NCBI RefSeq assembly: GCF_004005865.1
Contig: NZ_SACN01000001.1
Location: 1,364,001-1,428,000 of the forward strand
Length of the DNA: 64,000 bases
Source of the DNA: Sphingomonas crocodyli
GTDB lineage: Bacteria; Pseudomonadota; Alphaproteobacteria; Sphingomonadales; Sphingomonadaceae
Direction: 5' to 3'
Each line of letters starts with the position of its first letter. Within the stretch, counting starts at the first letter, position 1. A program made the position numbers and the translations under genes. Shown here piece by piece: positions 15,920 through 24,679 of the stretch. Below the pieces are notes generated by a model. The model worked only from the letters and a program-made list of their open reading frames with translations, did no database searches and was not told the origin of the DNA.

Positions 15920-18781
15920 TTACAGTTTAAAGCGAACGCCAGCCCGGAAGACCCGGCCTTGGACGTCGTAGAGGACCGGATTCACGTTGATCGGTACGAC
16001 CGACAGGCCAGGTCCATATGCGACGGAGGCCGGATCCTTGTTCAGGATGTTGTCCACCGACAAGTAGGTCTGGATCTGCCCGCTAAGCTTCACCGTGATA
16101 TTCCCATCAAGGTAGAAGGCTCCCGGCAGACTATTGTCGTTCATCGTCTGATTATCTGCCGTGGACGCCGGACAACCCGTCGTACATTCGATGTACGTCG
16201 TGTTCTGCTTGCCCGCGCTGAAGCCGCGACCAGTGAGGGACAGTGCGATCGGATCCCTGTCCCAGGAGATGCTCGCCACATAGCGCCACTTGGGAAGCGA
16301 GTTCTTGGCAACGGTGTTATAGCCGTTGGTGCCAACCGTATCGACGGGCGCCGAAATGCCATTGTCGAACAGGTTCTTGATGTAGCGGGTACCAACAAAC
16401 CTTAGGCCAAGATTACCACCGAATACGGGCGCACGATAACTCGCTTCAAGATCGACACCCTTTGCATGCTGCTTGGCAAAGTTGATCGGCGACACTGCAA
16501 CCGAGGTCAGCATGGGGACGCCGCTCGAACCGAGTGGGCCACCACGAGTGATCTGGTTGCAAAATACCGTGTTGCCACCCGCGCACTGGTTGACGGCAAT
16601 CTGCGCTCCGACAGTCGAGATGGCATCATCAATATTGATGTCATAATAGTCGACGGACGCAGCGAAGCCCGGCAGGAATTGCGGCTGGACCACCACGCCC
16701 AGGTTGAGTGAGTTCGCGACTTCAGGACGCAATGCGAGATTGCCACGTGAGACCTGGAAGACGTTGTACGACGTATTTCCGTTCGCAGGGTCATTGAGCA
16801 CCTGCGTTGCGGTCAGCGAGGTCGTGAACAGTTCGGCGAGGTTGGGCGCACGAATGTCCCGCGACCGGGCGACCCGGAACGTGATGTCCTCGATAGGCGA
16901 ATAAGTGACGCCAAGCTTCCACGTCGTGACATAGCCCGAAGTGCTATAGTCGGTTGCGCGAATGGCCCCATTCAGATCGAGATTCTTGGCGAACGGCGCA
17001 TCCTTTGCCAGCGGAACGACAACTTCGAGGAAGCCTTCGGTCACGTGATAGGATCCGAAGGTTGGACGATAGTTGCCGACGAAATATGCAGGCCTTGCGG
17101 GTAAGGTCGCATCGAGCGGATCAACGCTACCCGAGACACCTTCACGTCGGTGTTCCACGCCTGCTGCCACCGAAACCGGTCCCGCCCAGGTCGAGAACGG
17201 ATTGCCGCGCAGCGTCGCTGCAAAAACATCCTCCTTCAGACGGTCACGCCGGAATGCTGTTCCCAAGACATAGTCGACTGCTGCGGGATTGTTGACCCCG
17301 GTGCCGAACAGGTTGAACGGAACGCACCCGTTGGTCGGGTTTGTGAGTGTTGACCGGCAAACGATGACCCCATTCGGTGCACGCACCGCATCGAACGCAT
17401 TTGTGGCGTTCTGATTGATCGGAACGTCCGCACCAACATAGGAACGCGCAATCCCTCTCTGCCAGTAGGTGTCCCAATCCCAATCGGTTCCGGCGAGTGC
17501 GAAGTCGCCCTTGGCGCCGACCACGCTGCGCCACGAAGTGCGCTTGGTGTGCGCGGTGACGACCCCGAGGTCGCCAGCAAAAGTGTTGATCGTGAACGGT
17601 CCGGTGATCTGGCTCGCTATGCTGGCGGGAATGAACGCGTTGTCGCGTTGCACGGTGATGCCGAAGCCAAGATAGTTCAGGATCGCATTACGTGATGTCG
17701 CCCGAGCGTAAGAGCCCTGCGCAAAGAGCTGAACATTGTCGGCAACGTCGAAGCTGACTCGACCGAAGATGTTCTGGCGGCTGAGCTTGGGAGTGAGGTC
17801 CCCGTTCTTGGTGAAGTCGGCATACTGCCAGTCACCGCCCTGCATGTTGACGCCGCTAACCAACCCCAGATTGAGCCTAGCGGGCGTACCACCGGGACCG
17901 AAATAGGTGCCGTAGAGCGCGCCCGGCGTGGTGATCACGCCGCCAAAAGTAGATAGATAGCCGACGGCTGGGCTGGAGATCAGCCTCGGTTGGCCGTTCG
18001 TCGCGGTATAGGTCGGATTATTGAAGATCTTCGAGCCATCATACCACTTGCGCGAACCAATGCCCGTAATCCCGTCATTGTGCGCAATTTCACCGCTAAT
18101 CATGATATGACCGCGGTCGTCAGCGAACTTTGTGCCAGCCGCGAGCGACACTTTATATTGGCGATCGTCGCCATAAGTGGTGACGCCACCCTGGACTTCG
18201 CCTTTCAGCCCGGTGAACTCCTTGTCGAGCACGAAGTTGACGACACCCGAGACCGCGTCGGAGCCCCAACTGGCCGATACACCTCCCGTCACGACGTCGA
18301 CGCGCTTGACCAGGGCCTGAGGAAACTGGTTCACGTCGATCAATCCGTCGAGGGTCGAAGGCGCAACGCGCTGACCGTCGAGAAGAACAAGCGTGCGGTT
18401 TTCGCCCAGGCTACGCAGGTTCAGGGCGTTGATGCCGACATAGCCTGCGCTGATGAAGGCGACATTTGCCTTTGGCGTGCTCGTCGCGGCAAGCGACGGG
18501 AGCTGATTGACGTAATCAGCCAAATTGGCAGGTGCCTTGGCGGCAATTTCCGCTTCTCCGATAACCGTCGTCGGAGTTGGAGCTTTGTAACCATCGCGAA
18601 TAACGCGAGTTCCTGTCACGATAATGTCCGAAATCTCGGTCACATCTTCCGCAGGATTTTGAATATTATTGTTCTGTGCCAGCGAGGGGCAGGCCGACCC
18701 TGCGCAAATGATGGCAATTATGCTCGCGGATGCGCGAAAAAAACGCGCATTGGCGGTGTGTTTATTATTTAACTTCCCCAC
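15920..18781 (-). CDS. TonB-dependent outer-membrane receptor 2
   Basis: Encodes 953 residues from the GTG at 18781, with GGGGAG 5 bases upstream; the longer frame upstream has no ribosome site. It has a signal peptide (IIAIICAGSACPSLAQ), a TonB-box-like ISDIIVTG, the GYKAPTPTTVIG plug start, ASWGSDAVSGVVNFVLD, and a barrel ending GVRFKL. Cysteine pairs CRSTLTNPTNGC and CAGGNTVFC are shared with receptor 3. It is an energy-coupled importer. It lies next to the enolase-like gene, and its promoter has the regional operator. It is a close paralogue of receptor 3 and a more distant one of receptor 4. Confidence 0.93.
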   Translation of the reverse strand: MGKLNNKHTANARFFRASASIIAIICAGSACPSLAQNNNIQNPAEDVTEISDIIVTGTRVIRDGYKAPTPTTVIGEAEIAAKAPANLADYVNQLPSLAATSTPKANVAFISAGYVGINALNLRSLGENRTLVLLDGQRVAPSTLDGLIDVNQFPQALVKRVDVVTGGVSASWGSDAVSGVVNFVLDKEFTGLKGEVQGGVTTYGDDRQYKVSLAAGTKFADDRGHIMISGEIAHNDGITGIGSRKWYDGSKIFNNPTYTATNGQPRLISSPAVGYLSTFGGVITTPGALYGTYFGPGGTPARLNLGLVSGVNMQGGDWQYADFTKNGDLTPKLSRQNIFGRVSFDVADNVQLFAQGSYARATSRNAILNYLGFGITVQRDNAFIPASIASQITGPFTINTFAGDLGVVTAHTKRTSWRSVVGAKGDFALAGTDWDWDTYWQRGIARSYVGADVPINQNATNAFDAVRAPNGVIVCRSTLTNPTNGCVPFNLFGTGVNNPAAVDYVLGTAFRRDRLKEDVFAATLRGNPFSTWAGPVSVAAGVEHRREGVSGSVDPLDATLPARPAYFVGNYRPTFGSYHVTEGFLEVVVPLAKDAPFAKNLDLNGAIRATDYSTSGYVTTWKLGVTYSPIEDITFRVARSRDIRAPNLAELFTTSLTATQVLNDPANGNTSYNVFQVSRGNLALRPEVANSLNLGVVVQPQFLPGFAASVDYYDINIDDAISTVGAQIAVNQCAGGNTVFCNQITRGGPLGSSGVPMLTSVAVSPINFAKQHAKGVDLEASYRAPVFGGNLGLRFVGTRYIKNLFDNGISAPVDTVGTNGYNTVAKNSLPKWRYVASISWDRDPIALSLTGRGFSAGKQNTTYIECTTGCPASTADNQTMNDNSLPGAFYLDGNITVKLSGQIQTYLSVDNILNKDPASVAYGPGLSVVPINVNPVLYDVQGRVFRAGVRFKL

Positions 18782-18838
18782 TTTAGCTCCCCTTTTTCTT
18801 GAGCTTAAGAGTGGAGACTGCGGGGCATGCTCAATGCA

Positions 18839-18880
18839 GTCAAAGTCTAAACCTTCTTGCCGGTATTCTATGCGGTTATG
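18839..18880 (-). promoter_or_regulatory. Receptor 2 promoter with LysR-type operator; gap 18782-19209
   Basis: On the minus strand CATAACC-N5-GAATA (18880-18864), 18 bases, then CTTTGAC (18845-18839). TTGACT is followed 17 bases on by CAGTCT, the same hexamer at the same place as in the receptor 1 promoter. This is the only signal I see in the 428-base gap between receptor 2 and the enolase gene, apart from a run of eight C and eight A at 19056-19071. Confidence 0.72.
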
Positions 18881-19209
18881 GTATGGCTCGTTCAATTTCG
18901 CTAATTTTTTGAGCGGCAAGCTAGAAAGATGAAGCGATTTTGGCCGCCAGTTGAAACTGACGGCCGGCATATCCGCTACCCAATGGACTTATCTGTTGCC
19001 GCCTCGGCGTTATAGCAAAGCGCGTATCGCCTTCGTAATTGGCCGGGCGGTTCTTCCCCCCCCAAAAAAAACGGCAGCTGGAGGGCAGGTTTCTCAAAGC
19101 CCTTTCAAAGGCCACGCTATAGCTGCGAGGTTGCCGACAGATGAGTCAACGAAAACGGCTGGCGTGACGGGCAATTCCAATGACCGTGAGAGCGCCGTTC
19201 TAGGCAAAA

Positions 19210-20337
19210 TTAGGCTTGCAGGATCTGTGTTTTGATCGCCAGCCGACGAACATGGTCTTCGTCAACTTCGATCCCGAGCCCCGGACGGGCGGGCGCTTTG
19301 ACCCGTCCGTTGCGTACGAAAGATCCGAAATCTGTGGGATCTTCAGCAAGGCGCAGGGTCGACATATAGGCATGGCCAAAGTCGACGAGGTTGTTGATCG
19401 TCATAGCATGCTGGAGTGAGGCGGCCTGCGTAATGCCGAACTCGAGCATAGAGTTCATATAACAGCGAAAGCCAAATGCCTCGGCGACCGACGCGATGCG
19501 TTGCGCGCGCAGGGGGCCGCCATTTTTGCTACACTTGATGCTGAAAATGCTGGCAGCCCCAAGGCTGGCGATGCGGCCAGCAACTTCCAGCCCAATCAAA
19601 GATTCATCAACCGAGATCGGAAAGGTCGTAGACCGCGCAAGTTCGGCTAGGCCCTCCAAGTCATCACCGATGACGGGCTGTTCGACAAAGACCAGGCGTG
19701 ATCCCTTTACGCCGTCGAGAAATTCTCGCGACTGAGTGCGGTCCCATCCCTGATTGGCATCTGCGATAAACCCAATGCGATCACTGTAGCGCGCCTCAAG
19801 GGCCGCTACGCGCGCGATCTCGTCAGCGATGGGCGAAGTGCCCATTTTGAGCATGAAGCTGGTGAAGCCTTGGGCTGCCTTCTCATCGATGACGGCGTAA
19901 TCGTCTTCCGCAGTGCCATTGCTCAGCGGCCACAGCACAGGAAGCTCGTCGCGGACCGCGCCTCCAAGGAGAGTTGAGACCGGCACATTGAGGCGCTTAC
20001 CCAATATGTCGAGCAACGCCATGCTGACGCTGCCTTTCCCGTAAAGCTGCTTAGGCATGAGGCCGTCGAGCATCCGATCGATCCACCCCGGTTCAGGGGC
20101 AGAGGCCGTGAACACGGCTGGCAGCAATATCTCATTGAGAGCGCGAAATACGTCGGCGGAGGATTCACCCGTGAACGACTGTGCGGCATTGGCTTCGCCC
20201 CAGCCGACGATCCCGTCGGCGTCGACCAACTTGATCATCACAGCGGTGGTGGTCGCGACGGTGCCGTGGGTTAGCTTATAGGGCGTGACAAAGGCCGCTT
20301 CGATTTCGAAGACCTCGGCGCTTACGATCCGCGCCAT
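19210..20337 (-). CDS. Enolase superfamily protein, MLE/epimerase-like (copy 1)
   Basis: Encodes 375 residues from the ATG at 20337; the upstream AGGAACGGCGACT matches the leader of the second copy at 33965. Metal ligands are present: Asp193 (ADANQGW), Glu219 (VEQP) and Asp244 (VDES), with the sixth-strand base Lys268 (IKCSKNGG). The usual K-x-K motif is Met162-Leu-Lys164: the second lysine, the main base in MLE and dipeptide epimerases, is kept and the first is lost. It could racemise, epimerise or dehydrate an amino-acid-like carboxylate. It is downstream of the MFS gene but also has its own operator-bearing promoter. Confidence 0.85.
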   Translation of the reverse strand: MARIVSAEVFEIEAAFVTPYKLTHGTVATTTAVMIKLVDADGIVGWGEANAAQSFTGESSADVFRALNEILLPAVFTASAPEPGWIDRMLDGLMPKQLYGKGSVSMALLDILGKRLNVPVSTLLGGAVRDELPVLWPLSNGTAEDDYAVIDEKAAQGFTSFMLKMGTSPIADEIARVAALEARYSDRIGFIADANQGWDRTQSREFLDGVKGSRLVFVEQPVIGDDLEGLAELARSTTFPISVDESLIGLEVAGRIASLGAASIFSIKCSKNGGPLRAQRIASVAEAFGFRCYMNSMLEFGITQAASLQHAMTINNLVDFGHAYMSTLRLAEDPTDFGSFVRNGRVKAPARPGLGIEVDEDHVRRLAIKTQILQA

Positions 20338-20419
20338 AGTCGCCGTTCCTGGAAAATCGCTCATTGTCAGGCCCTTTTCGTCGTTCGTTGCGCTCCAAAT
20401 CAGACAAGAGCGGCTTGCC

Positions 20420-20461
20420 GTCAAAGTCGACTTTTTGGCGTCGGTATTCTGTGTGGTTATG
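20420..20461 (-). promoter_or_regulatory. Promoter of enolase-like gene 1 with LysR-type operator
   Basis: On the minus strand CATAACC-N5-GAATA (20461-20445), 18 bases, then CTTTGAC (20426-20420). The operator overlaps the stop codon of the upstream MFS gene, so the enolase gene can be read both from the operon and from this internal promoter. The sister gene at 33965 has no such internal site. Confidence 0.68.
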
Positions 20462-21716
20462 CGATAGCCGTTGCTGGGGTGACGCGCGACGGGAGGGATA
20501 GGACGATGATCGATGAGACGATCAACGAACCAATCATGAGCGCGAAAGTCATACCAAAGCCTCCACTCGACATATCGAGGAGATATCCGATCGCCAGCGG
20601 CGATAAGAAGGCAGCGAGCTGGCCAGCCATATTGATGAACCCGCCGGTGACGCCCATCATACGTGAGGGGACACTGTTCATCGGATAGGCCCAGAAGGTC
20701 GAGAAAAATGCGCTCAGGAAGAAGCCGGCGAGCGTCTGGCAGACGATGAGCACGGGCGTCGATTGGGTCGTGAACATTATGTAGAGCAAAGCTGCTGAGA
20801 TTAGCTCTGTTGCAATGATCGGCACGCCGCGCCGCGCGGGAAACAGGCGGTCGGACACAAATCCACCGACGATGAACCCCAATGTTCCTGCAAAGAATGG
20901 CAAGGATGCTGCCGCGCCCATCTCAACGAGCGAGAAACCGCGCGCTTTGACCAGATATGTCGGCAGCCAGGTGGTGAAGCCCCAAAACGCGATGTCGAAC
21001 ACAAACAAGATCAGGAAGTAGCGTAGGATATAAGGCTGCTGCCACGCATCGCGCAGGCTGTGCTTTGCCGTGTCGTCACCCTTGTCGTCCGAGCCTGCCT
21101 CGATTTCTGCTCGCTCTTGAGGCGAGATGCGGCGACTTTTCGCGGGGCTGTCCGCCACCAAGAACCAATAGATCGCCGCGATGATAATCCCTGGGATGAA
21201 CATCAGGTGGAATGCTGCCCGCCATCCCCAAGTGGCCATCACACCGACAACGATGAGAGGTGCGAGCGCCGTTCCAAGAGCATTTGACGACAACATGATG
21301 GCGTTCGCGGTCGCGCGCTCACGCAAAGGGAACCAGACCGAGATGGTTTTGAATGCACAGGCCGGAAAAATGCCCTCACCCAATCCGAAGAATAAGCGCG
21401 CGAAGAGCATTTGTGCGAGGCTGCCAACCGAGCCGGTGAGGGCTGTGAATGCCGACCACCATAGAAGTGCGATCGTAGTGACCCTTCGCACCCCAAAACG
21501 ATCAGCAAGGAGGCCACCAGGGATGTGTGAAATCGAATAGCCAGCGAAGAAGGCGCTAAGCACGAAACCGCTTGCGAGCGAACTGAGCTGGAAGTCGGCT
21601 GCGATATAGGGAATCGCGATCGACATCACCATGCGATCCATGTGGGAGACGATCCAGGTGATGAACAAAACTGACAGCACGCTGTGGCGTGCTTTCCAGG
21701 AGAATGGTGTCGGCAT
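20457..21716 (-). CDS. MFS transporter, ACS-like (copy 2 operon)
   Basis: Encodes 419 residues from the ATG at 21716, set by AGGAG at optimal distance and by alignment with the sister protein at 32670 (PFSWKARHSVLSVLF against AFRWKARHTILSVLF). An in-frame ATG at 21764 overlaps the preceding stop as ATGA and could be used instead. There are twelve membrane segments, ADRFGVRRVT after segment 2, and GFTTWLPTYLVKARGFS in segment 7, as in organic-anion importers. Fourth gene of the operon, probably the inner-membrane importer of the dehydrogenase substrate. Confidence 0.87.
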   Translation of the reverse strand: MPTPFSWKARHSVLSVLFITWIVSHMDRMVMSIAIPYIAADFQLSSLASGFVLSAFFAGYSISHIPGGLLADRFGVRRVTTIALLWWSAFTALTGSVGSLAQMLFARLFFGLGEGIFPACAFKTISVWFPLRERATANAIMLSSNALGTALAPLIVVGVMATWGWRAAFHLMFIPGIIIAAIYWFLVADSPAKSRRISPQERAEIEAGSDDKGDDTAKHSLRDAWQQPYILRYFLILFVFDIAFWGFTTWLPTYLVKARGFSLVEMGAAASLPFFAGTLGFIVGGFVSDRLFPARRGVPIIATELISAALLYIMFTTQSTPVLIVCQTLAGFFLSAFFSTFWAYPMNSVPSRMMGVTGGFINMAGQLAAFLSPLAIGYLLDMSSGGFGMTFALMIGSLIVSSIIVLSLPSRVTPATAIA

Positions 21717-21760
21717 CATATTCTCCTGAGGGGCACTGAGTTGATTGTCGTCGCGCGGCG

Positions 21761-23155
21761 TCATGCGTCGCTCCGGGCGATTTCGTTCAACGAGGCAAGC
21801 TCCTTGAGCGTCACCGGTTTGAGCGGCGGTCGGATGTGGAAATAGCCGACATCTTCGGGTGACCGGTTCTGGGCATCAGCCAATATGCGTGTGACCGTAT
21901 AGCCGCATTGGCGTCCCTGACATGGCCCCATGCCGCACCGCGTTGCAGCCTTGACCTGATTAGGACCGGGGCGACCAAGATTGGCCATCGCGCGGATCGC
22001 GCCTGCTGTTACCTCCTCACACCGACAAGCAATGGTGTTGGCCGGGGGCACAAAGGCCTGCTTGCGGGGGCGGAACATGGCATCTAAAAATGGGCGAACA
22101 GCGAGCTCGGCGTGTAAGCGTGCGCGGATAGAATGGGCGCGCCGTGTCACTGCGTTTTCGGTGACGGCGCCAAGTTTCATTGCAACCCGTAGCCCAGCCA
22201 ATTCGCCGCGCAGACAAGCCGCTTTGGCGCCCCCGATGCCAGCGCCGTCCCCAGCGATGAACACATTGGCTTGCGAGCTCTCCCCCCAATCGTCGAGCAC
22301 TGGCGTATAGCTATCTTGCGCCGCATTCCACTTGAGCGCGCAATCCATCGACATGGCCGCATGGATATTCGGGACGACGCCCTCGTGAACGAGCAAAAGT
22401 TCAGCCGGAACCTGCTTCACCGCTCCCCGCTGGGTGCGATAGCGCAACGTTTGGATCTGGTCTTTTCCCAGGGCCTCGATCTCGGCGACCCTCTTGATGA
22501 TGGGGAAGCCGCTCGCATGTAGCCGAGCGCTCCAATATAGGCCTTTGAGGAGATCGCGATAGCCGCGCATGGCTCCCGGGAAATGGCGCGTAGCCTGCAA
22601 CCAACGCCCAGCGGGTGTCGTGTCGAGATAGCCTGCAATGCGGCCACCCGCACTGAGCAATTGCGTCGCGTAGAGCAGAGGAAGAGGCCCGCTCCCAGCG
22701 ATCCAAACTGGTTGTGTGGGTATTTGACCCGCATTCTTCAAAAGGATCTGAGCAGCCCCAACCGTCAAGACGCCAGGAAGCGTCCAGCCTGGGAAGGGGA
22801 CGGGGCGTTCTTGGGCTCCCGTTGCAAGGATGATCGCTCTGGCCGTTACACATTCGGCTTTGCCTTCATGCGTCATGTAGGCGTGGAAGCCGGCTTCTAT
22901 TCGCCAGAGTTGCGAGGTCGGCCGATAGATCGCGCCTGATGCGCGAAACGCTTGGGCTATCGCACGTCCTTCGACGAAGGCGGGGCCTAGAATATTGTCA
23001 CGGGCTGTTGTCAGCTCGATGGAACGCCAGATCTGTCCGCCGGGTGCCGGCTGATCATCCACGACGAGAACGCTTAGGCCAAGCTCGCGTGCAGCAATCG
23101 CCGCGGACATGCCTGCAGGTCCCGCGCCGACAATCAAAAGATCGAAGTGCATCAT
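21761..23155 (-). CDS. NAD(P)/FAD-dependent oxidoreductase with [2Fe-2S] C-terminus (copy 2)
   Basis: Encodes 464 residues from the ATG at 23155, overlapping the ferredoxin gene by ATGA. It has VGAGPAGMSAAI, the ATGAQERPVPFPGW segment, GSGPLPLLYATQL, GDGAGIGGAKAA, and a BFD-type [2Fe-2S] domain with Cys377, Cys379, Cys412 and Cys417. This is HcnB/OoxA/LhpE architecture. It is very close to copy 3 (31245-32630) throughout, including the PPLKPVTLKELASL tail. It is the electron relay between the DAO-fold subunit and the membrane. Automated pipelines may label it hydrogen cyanide synthase subunit B; its place with a transporter and an epimerase argues for catabolism. Confidence 0.88.
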   Translation of the reverse strand: MMHFDLLIVGAGPAGMSAAIAARELGLSVLVVDDQPAPGGQIWRSIELTTARDNILGPAFVEGRAIAQAFRASGAIYRPTSQLWRIEAGFHAYMTHEGKAECVTARAIILATGAQERPVPFPGWTLPGVLTVGAAQILLKNAGQIPTQPVWIAGSGPLPLLYATQLLSAGGRIAGYLDTTPAGRWLQATRHFPGAMRGYRDLLKGLYWSARLHASGFPIIKRVAEIEALGKDQIQTLRYRTQRGAVKQVPAELLLVHEGVVPNIHAAMSMDCALKWNAAQDSYTPVLDDWGESSQANVFIAGDGAGIGGAKAACLRGELAGLRVAMKLGAVTENAVTRRAHSIRARLHAELAVRPFLDAMFRPRKQAFVPPANTIACRCEEVTAGAIRAMANLGRPGPNQVKAATRCGMGPCQGRQCGYTVTRILADAQNRSPEDVGYFHIRPPLKPVTLKELASLNEIARSDA

Positions 23156-23448
23156 GCGCTGAAGCCCGGCACGCACCGCTGCCGTTTGACGCACATGCCG
23201 TCTCGTGCCGATGTCAGGCAGGTCTGGACCGACGCTACACCATCGACCTCGGCCAGACATTCAAAGCACACGCCCATCATACAATAGGGGGCGCGTTTGC
23301 TGCCTGAGACCGGGGTCATGCGCGACCAGGCCTCATCTTGCCGCAGCAATACCGCTGCAACGCTTTCGCCGGGTTCAACCACTGTGGGTAATCCGTCGAT
23401 ATCGATCTTTAGCGATTTCTCGGCGGGGTCATGCAGCTTGCGGAACAT
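23152..23448 (-). CDS. Small [2Fe-2S] ferredoxin subunit (copy 2)
   Basis: Encodes 98 residues from the ATG at 23448; a TTG one codon earlier is less likely. Cluster ligands are Cys56, Cys61, Cys64 (CMMGVCFEC) and Cys77. It starts inside the 3' end of the DAO-subunit gene (20-base overlap) and ends overlapping the next gene by ATGA, the same arrangement as copy 3. Third-subunit role as in HcnA or LhpF. Confidence 0.87.
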   Translation of the reverse strand: MFRKLHDPAEKSLKIDIDGLPTVVEPGESVAAVLLRQDEAWSRMTPVSGSKRAPYCMMGVCFECLAEVDGVASVQTCLTSARDGMCVKRQRCVPGFSA

Positions 23449-24550
23449 CAAAGCGCCTTTGGTGGAAGATATCGAGGGACGCTGGCAGTCGACCGGCTGC
23501 GATCGCCTGTGCGAGCGGGAGGGCGTGCACAGCAGCCAGCGTCACGCCGGAATGGCACTGCGCGACAAATGCGCCGGGATGGGTCTCTGACTCGCTGTAG
23601 ATGGGATAGTGATCAGGGGTCATGATCCGCAGCCCTGACCAGTGCCGTACCAGCTTAGCGTCGCCGAGCTGAGGAAATTGTCGCAAAACCCGAGAGGTGA
23701 TGGCGGCCGCTGCCGACGTCGTTGTTGAAGCATCGAAGCCGGTTTCTTCGGTCGTCGACCCCATCATTACTGTGCCTTCGCGCGTTTGGCGCGCGTCGAA
23801 CGAGGGCAGGGGGAGTAAAGGCTGCAACCGTTCGGTGACGAGGATTTGGCCACGTTGAGGGCGGACAGGAATGTCCAGTCCAACTTGGGAGGCGAGAGCT
23901 TTTGTGCCCAGGCCAGCCGCCAGAACAATACGAGCGGCTGAAAAGCGCTCTGAAGCTGTCTGGACGACAAATCCGCCTCGCATATCAGAGCGGATCGATC
24001 GAACGGGGCTTCCACCCCGAATGCGCCCACCGTTTCGCACGATGCCCATATGCAATGCGCTCAGCAGTCGCAGAGGGTTGGCATGACCATCGCGACGCCC
24101 AAAGCTGGCACCTACCACCTCATCGCCAAGGCGCACTTTAGGGAATAGGCTTTGGAGTTGAGACCTGTCGATCATCTCCCAATCAGCCTTGGTGCCCGAA
24201 AGCTGATTATGAAGGCGCAGCAGCGCGGATCGACGCTGCTCGAACTCGGTCTCTCCCAAGCATAAGGCTACACCGCCATCATGCTCATATTGGAGGTCGG
24301 TGCTGCTAAGCTCTTCAAGCTCAGTGCAGAAGTCTCGCCACAGATCGACCGAATGGCTCGTCCATGCATGATAGCCGGGCATGCCATCGCCCTTACCGTG
24401 CTGCCACACCAGCCCGAAATTGGCGGTCGCTGCTCGAAAATCACGGTCCTCGCCATCCAGAACGAGAACGTTCTGTCCGATCCGAGTTAAACCATACGCA
24501 ATGGCGGAACCGACCGTGCCGGCACCGATGATGACAATGTCCGCGTCCAT
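23429..24550 (-). CDS. FAD-dependent amine/amino acid dehydrogenase, DAO-fold subunit (copy 2)
   Basis: Encodes 373 residues: IVIIGAGTVGSAIAYGLTRIG dinucleotide motif at residues 5-25, FRAATANFGLVW flavin contact, RPQRGQILVTERL, HWSGLRIMTPDHYPIYSE, and CHSGVTLAAVHALPLA near the C-terminus. The start has GGGAAGG just upstream. First gene of DAO-ferredoxin-FAD subunit-MFS-(enolase). It oxidises an amine or imino acid C-N bond and would release an imine. The tail RRFDVPQAA is encoded across the overlap with the ferredoxin start, as in copy 3, which shows common descent of the two operons. Confidence 0.87.
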   Translation of the reverse strand: MDADIVIIGAGTVGSAIAYGLTRIGQNVLVLDGEDRDFRAATANFGLVWQHGKGDGMPGYHAWTSHSVDLWRDFCTELEELSSTDLQYEHDGGVALCLGETEFEQRRSALLRLHNQLSGTKADWEMIDRSQLQSLFPKVRLGDEVVGASFGRRDGHANPLRLLSALHMGIVRNGGRIRGGSPVRSIRSDMRGGFVVQTASERFSAARIVLAAGLGTKALASQVGLDIPVRPQRGQILVTERLQPLLPLPSFDARQTREGTVMMGSTTEETGFDASTTTSAAAAITSRVLRQFPQLGDAKLVRHWSGLRIMTPDHYPIYSESETHPGAFVAQCHSGVTLAAVHALPLAQAIAAGRLPASLDIFHQRRFDVPQAA

Positions 24551-24594
24551 AACCTTCCCTGTTGGAGGAAAGGCTAGGGGGGGCGTTTCTATTC

Positions 24595-24636
24595 GTCCAA
24601 ATCCAAAATTTTGGTGCGGTATTCAGATTGGTTATG
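24595..24636 (-). promoter_or_regulatory. Promoter of dehydrogenase operon 2 with LysR-type operator
   Basis: On the minus strand CATAACC-N5-GAATA (24636-24620), 18 bases, then TTTGGAC (24601-24595), one step off the CTTTGAC seen elsewhere and like the CTTGGAC of operon 3. It lies between LysR2 and the operon, both minus strand. Confidence 0.68.
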
Positions 24637-24679
24637 CTGTCTCTCGCGAGCTGAGAGGCGGTCAGCGCGATTTTCGGCG

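Noticed and set aside
19056..19071. Run of eight C and eight A as a phase-variable tract
   Set aside because: It lies about 138 bases past the enolase 1 stop and 275 bases upstream of receptor 2, outside any gene or promoter box.
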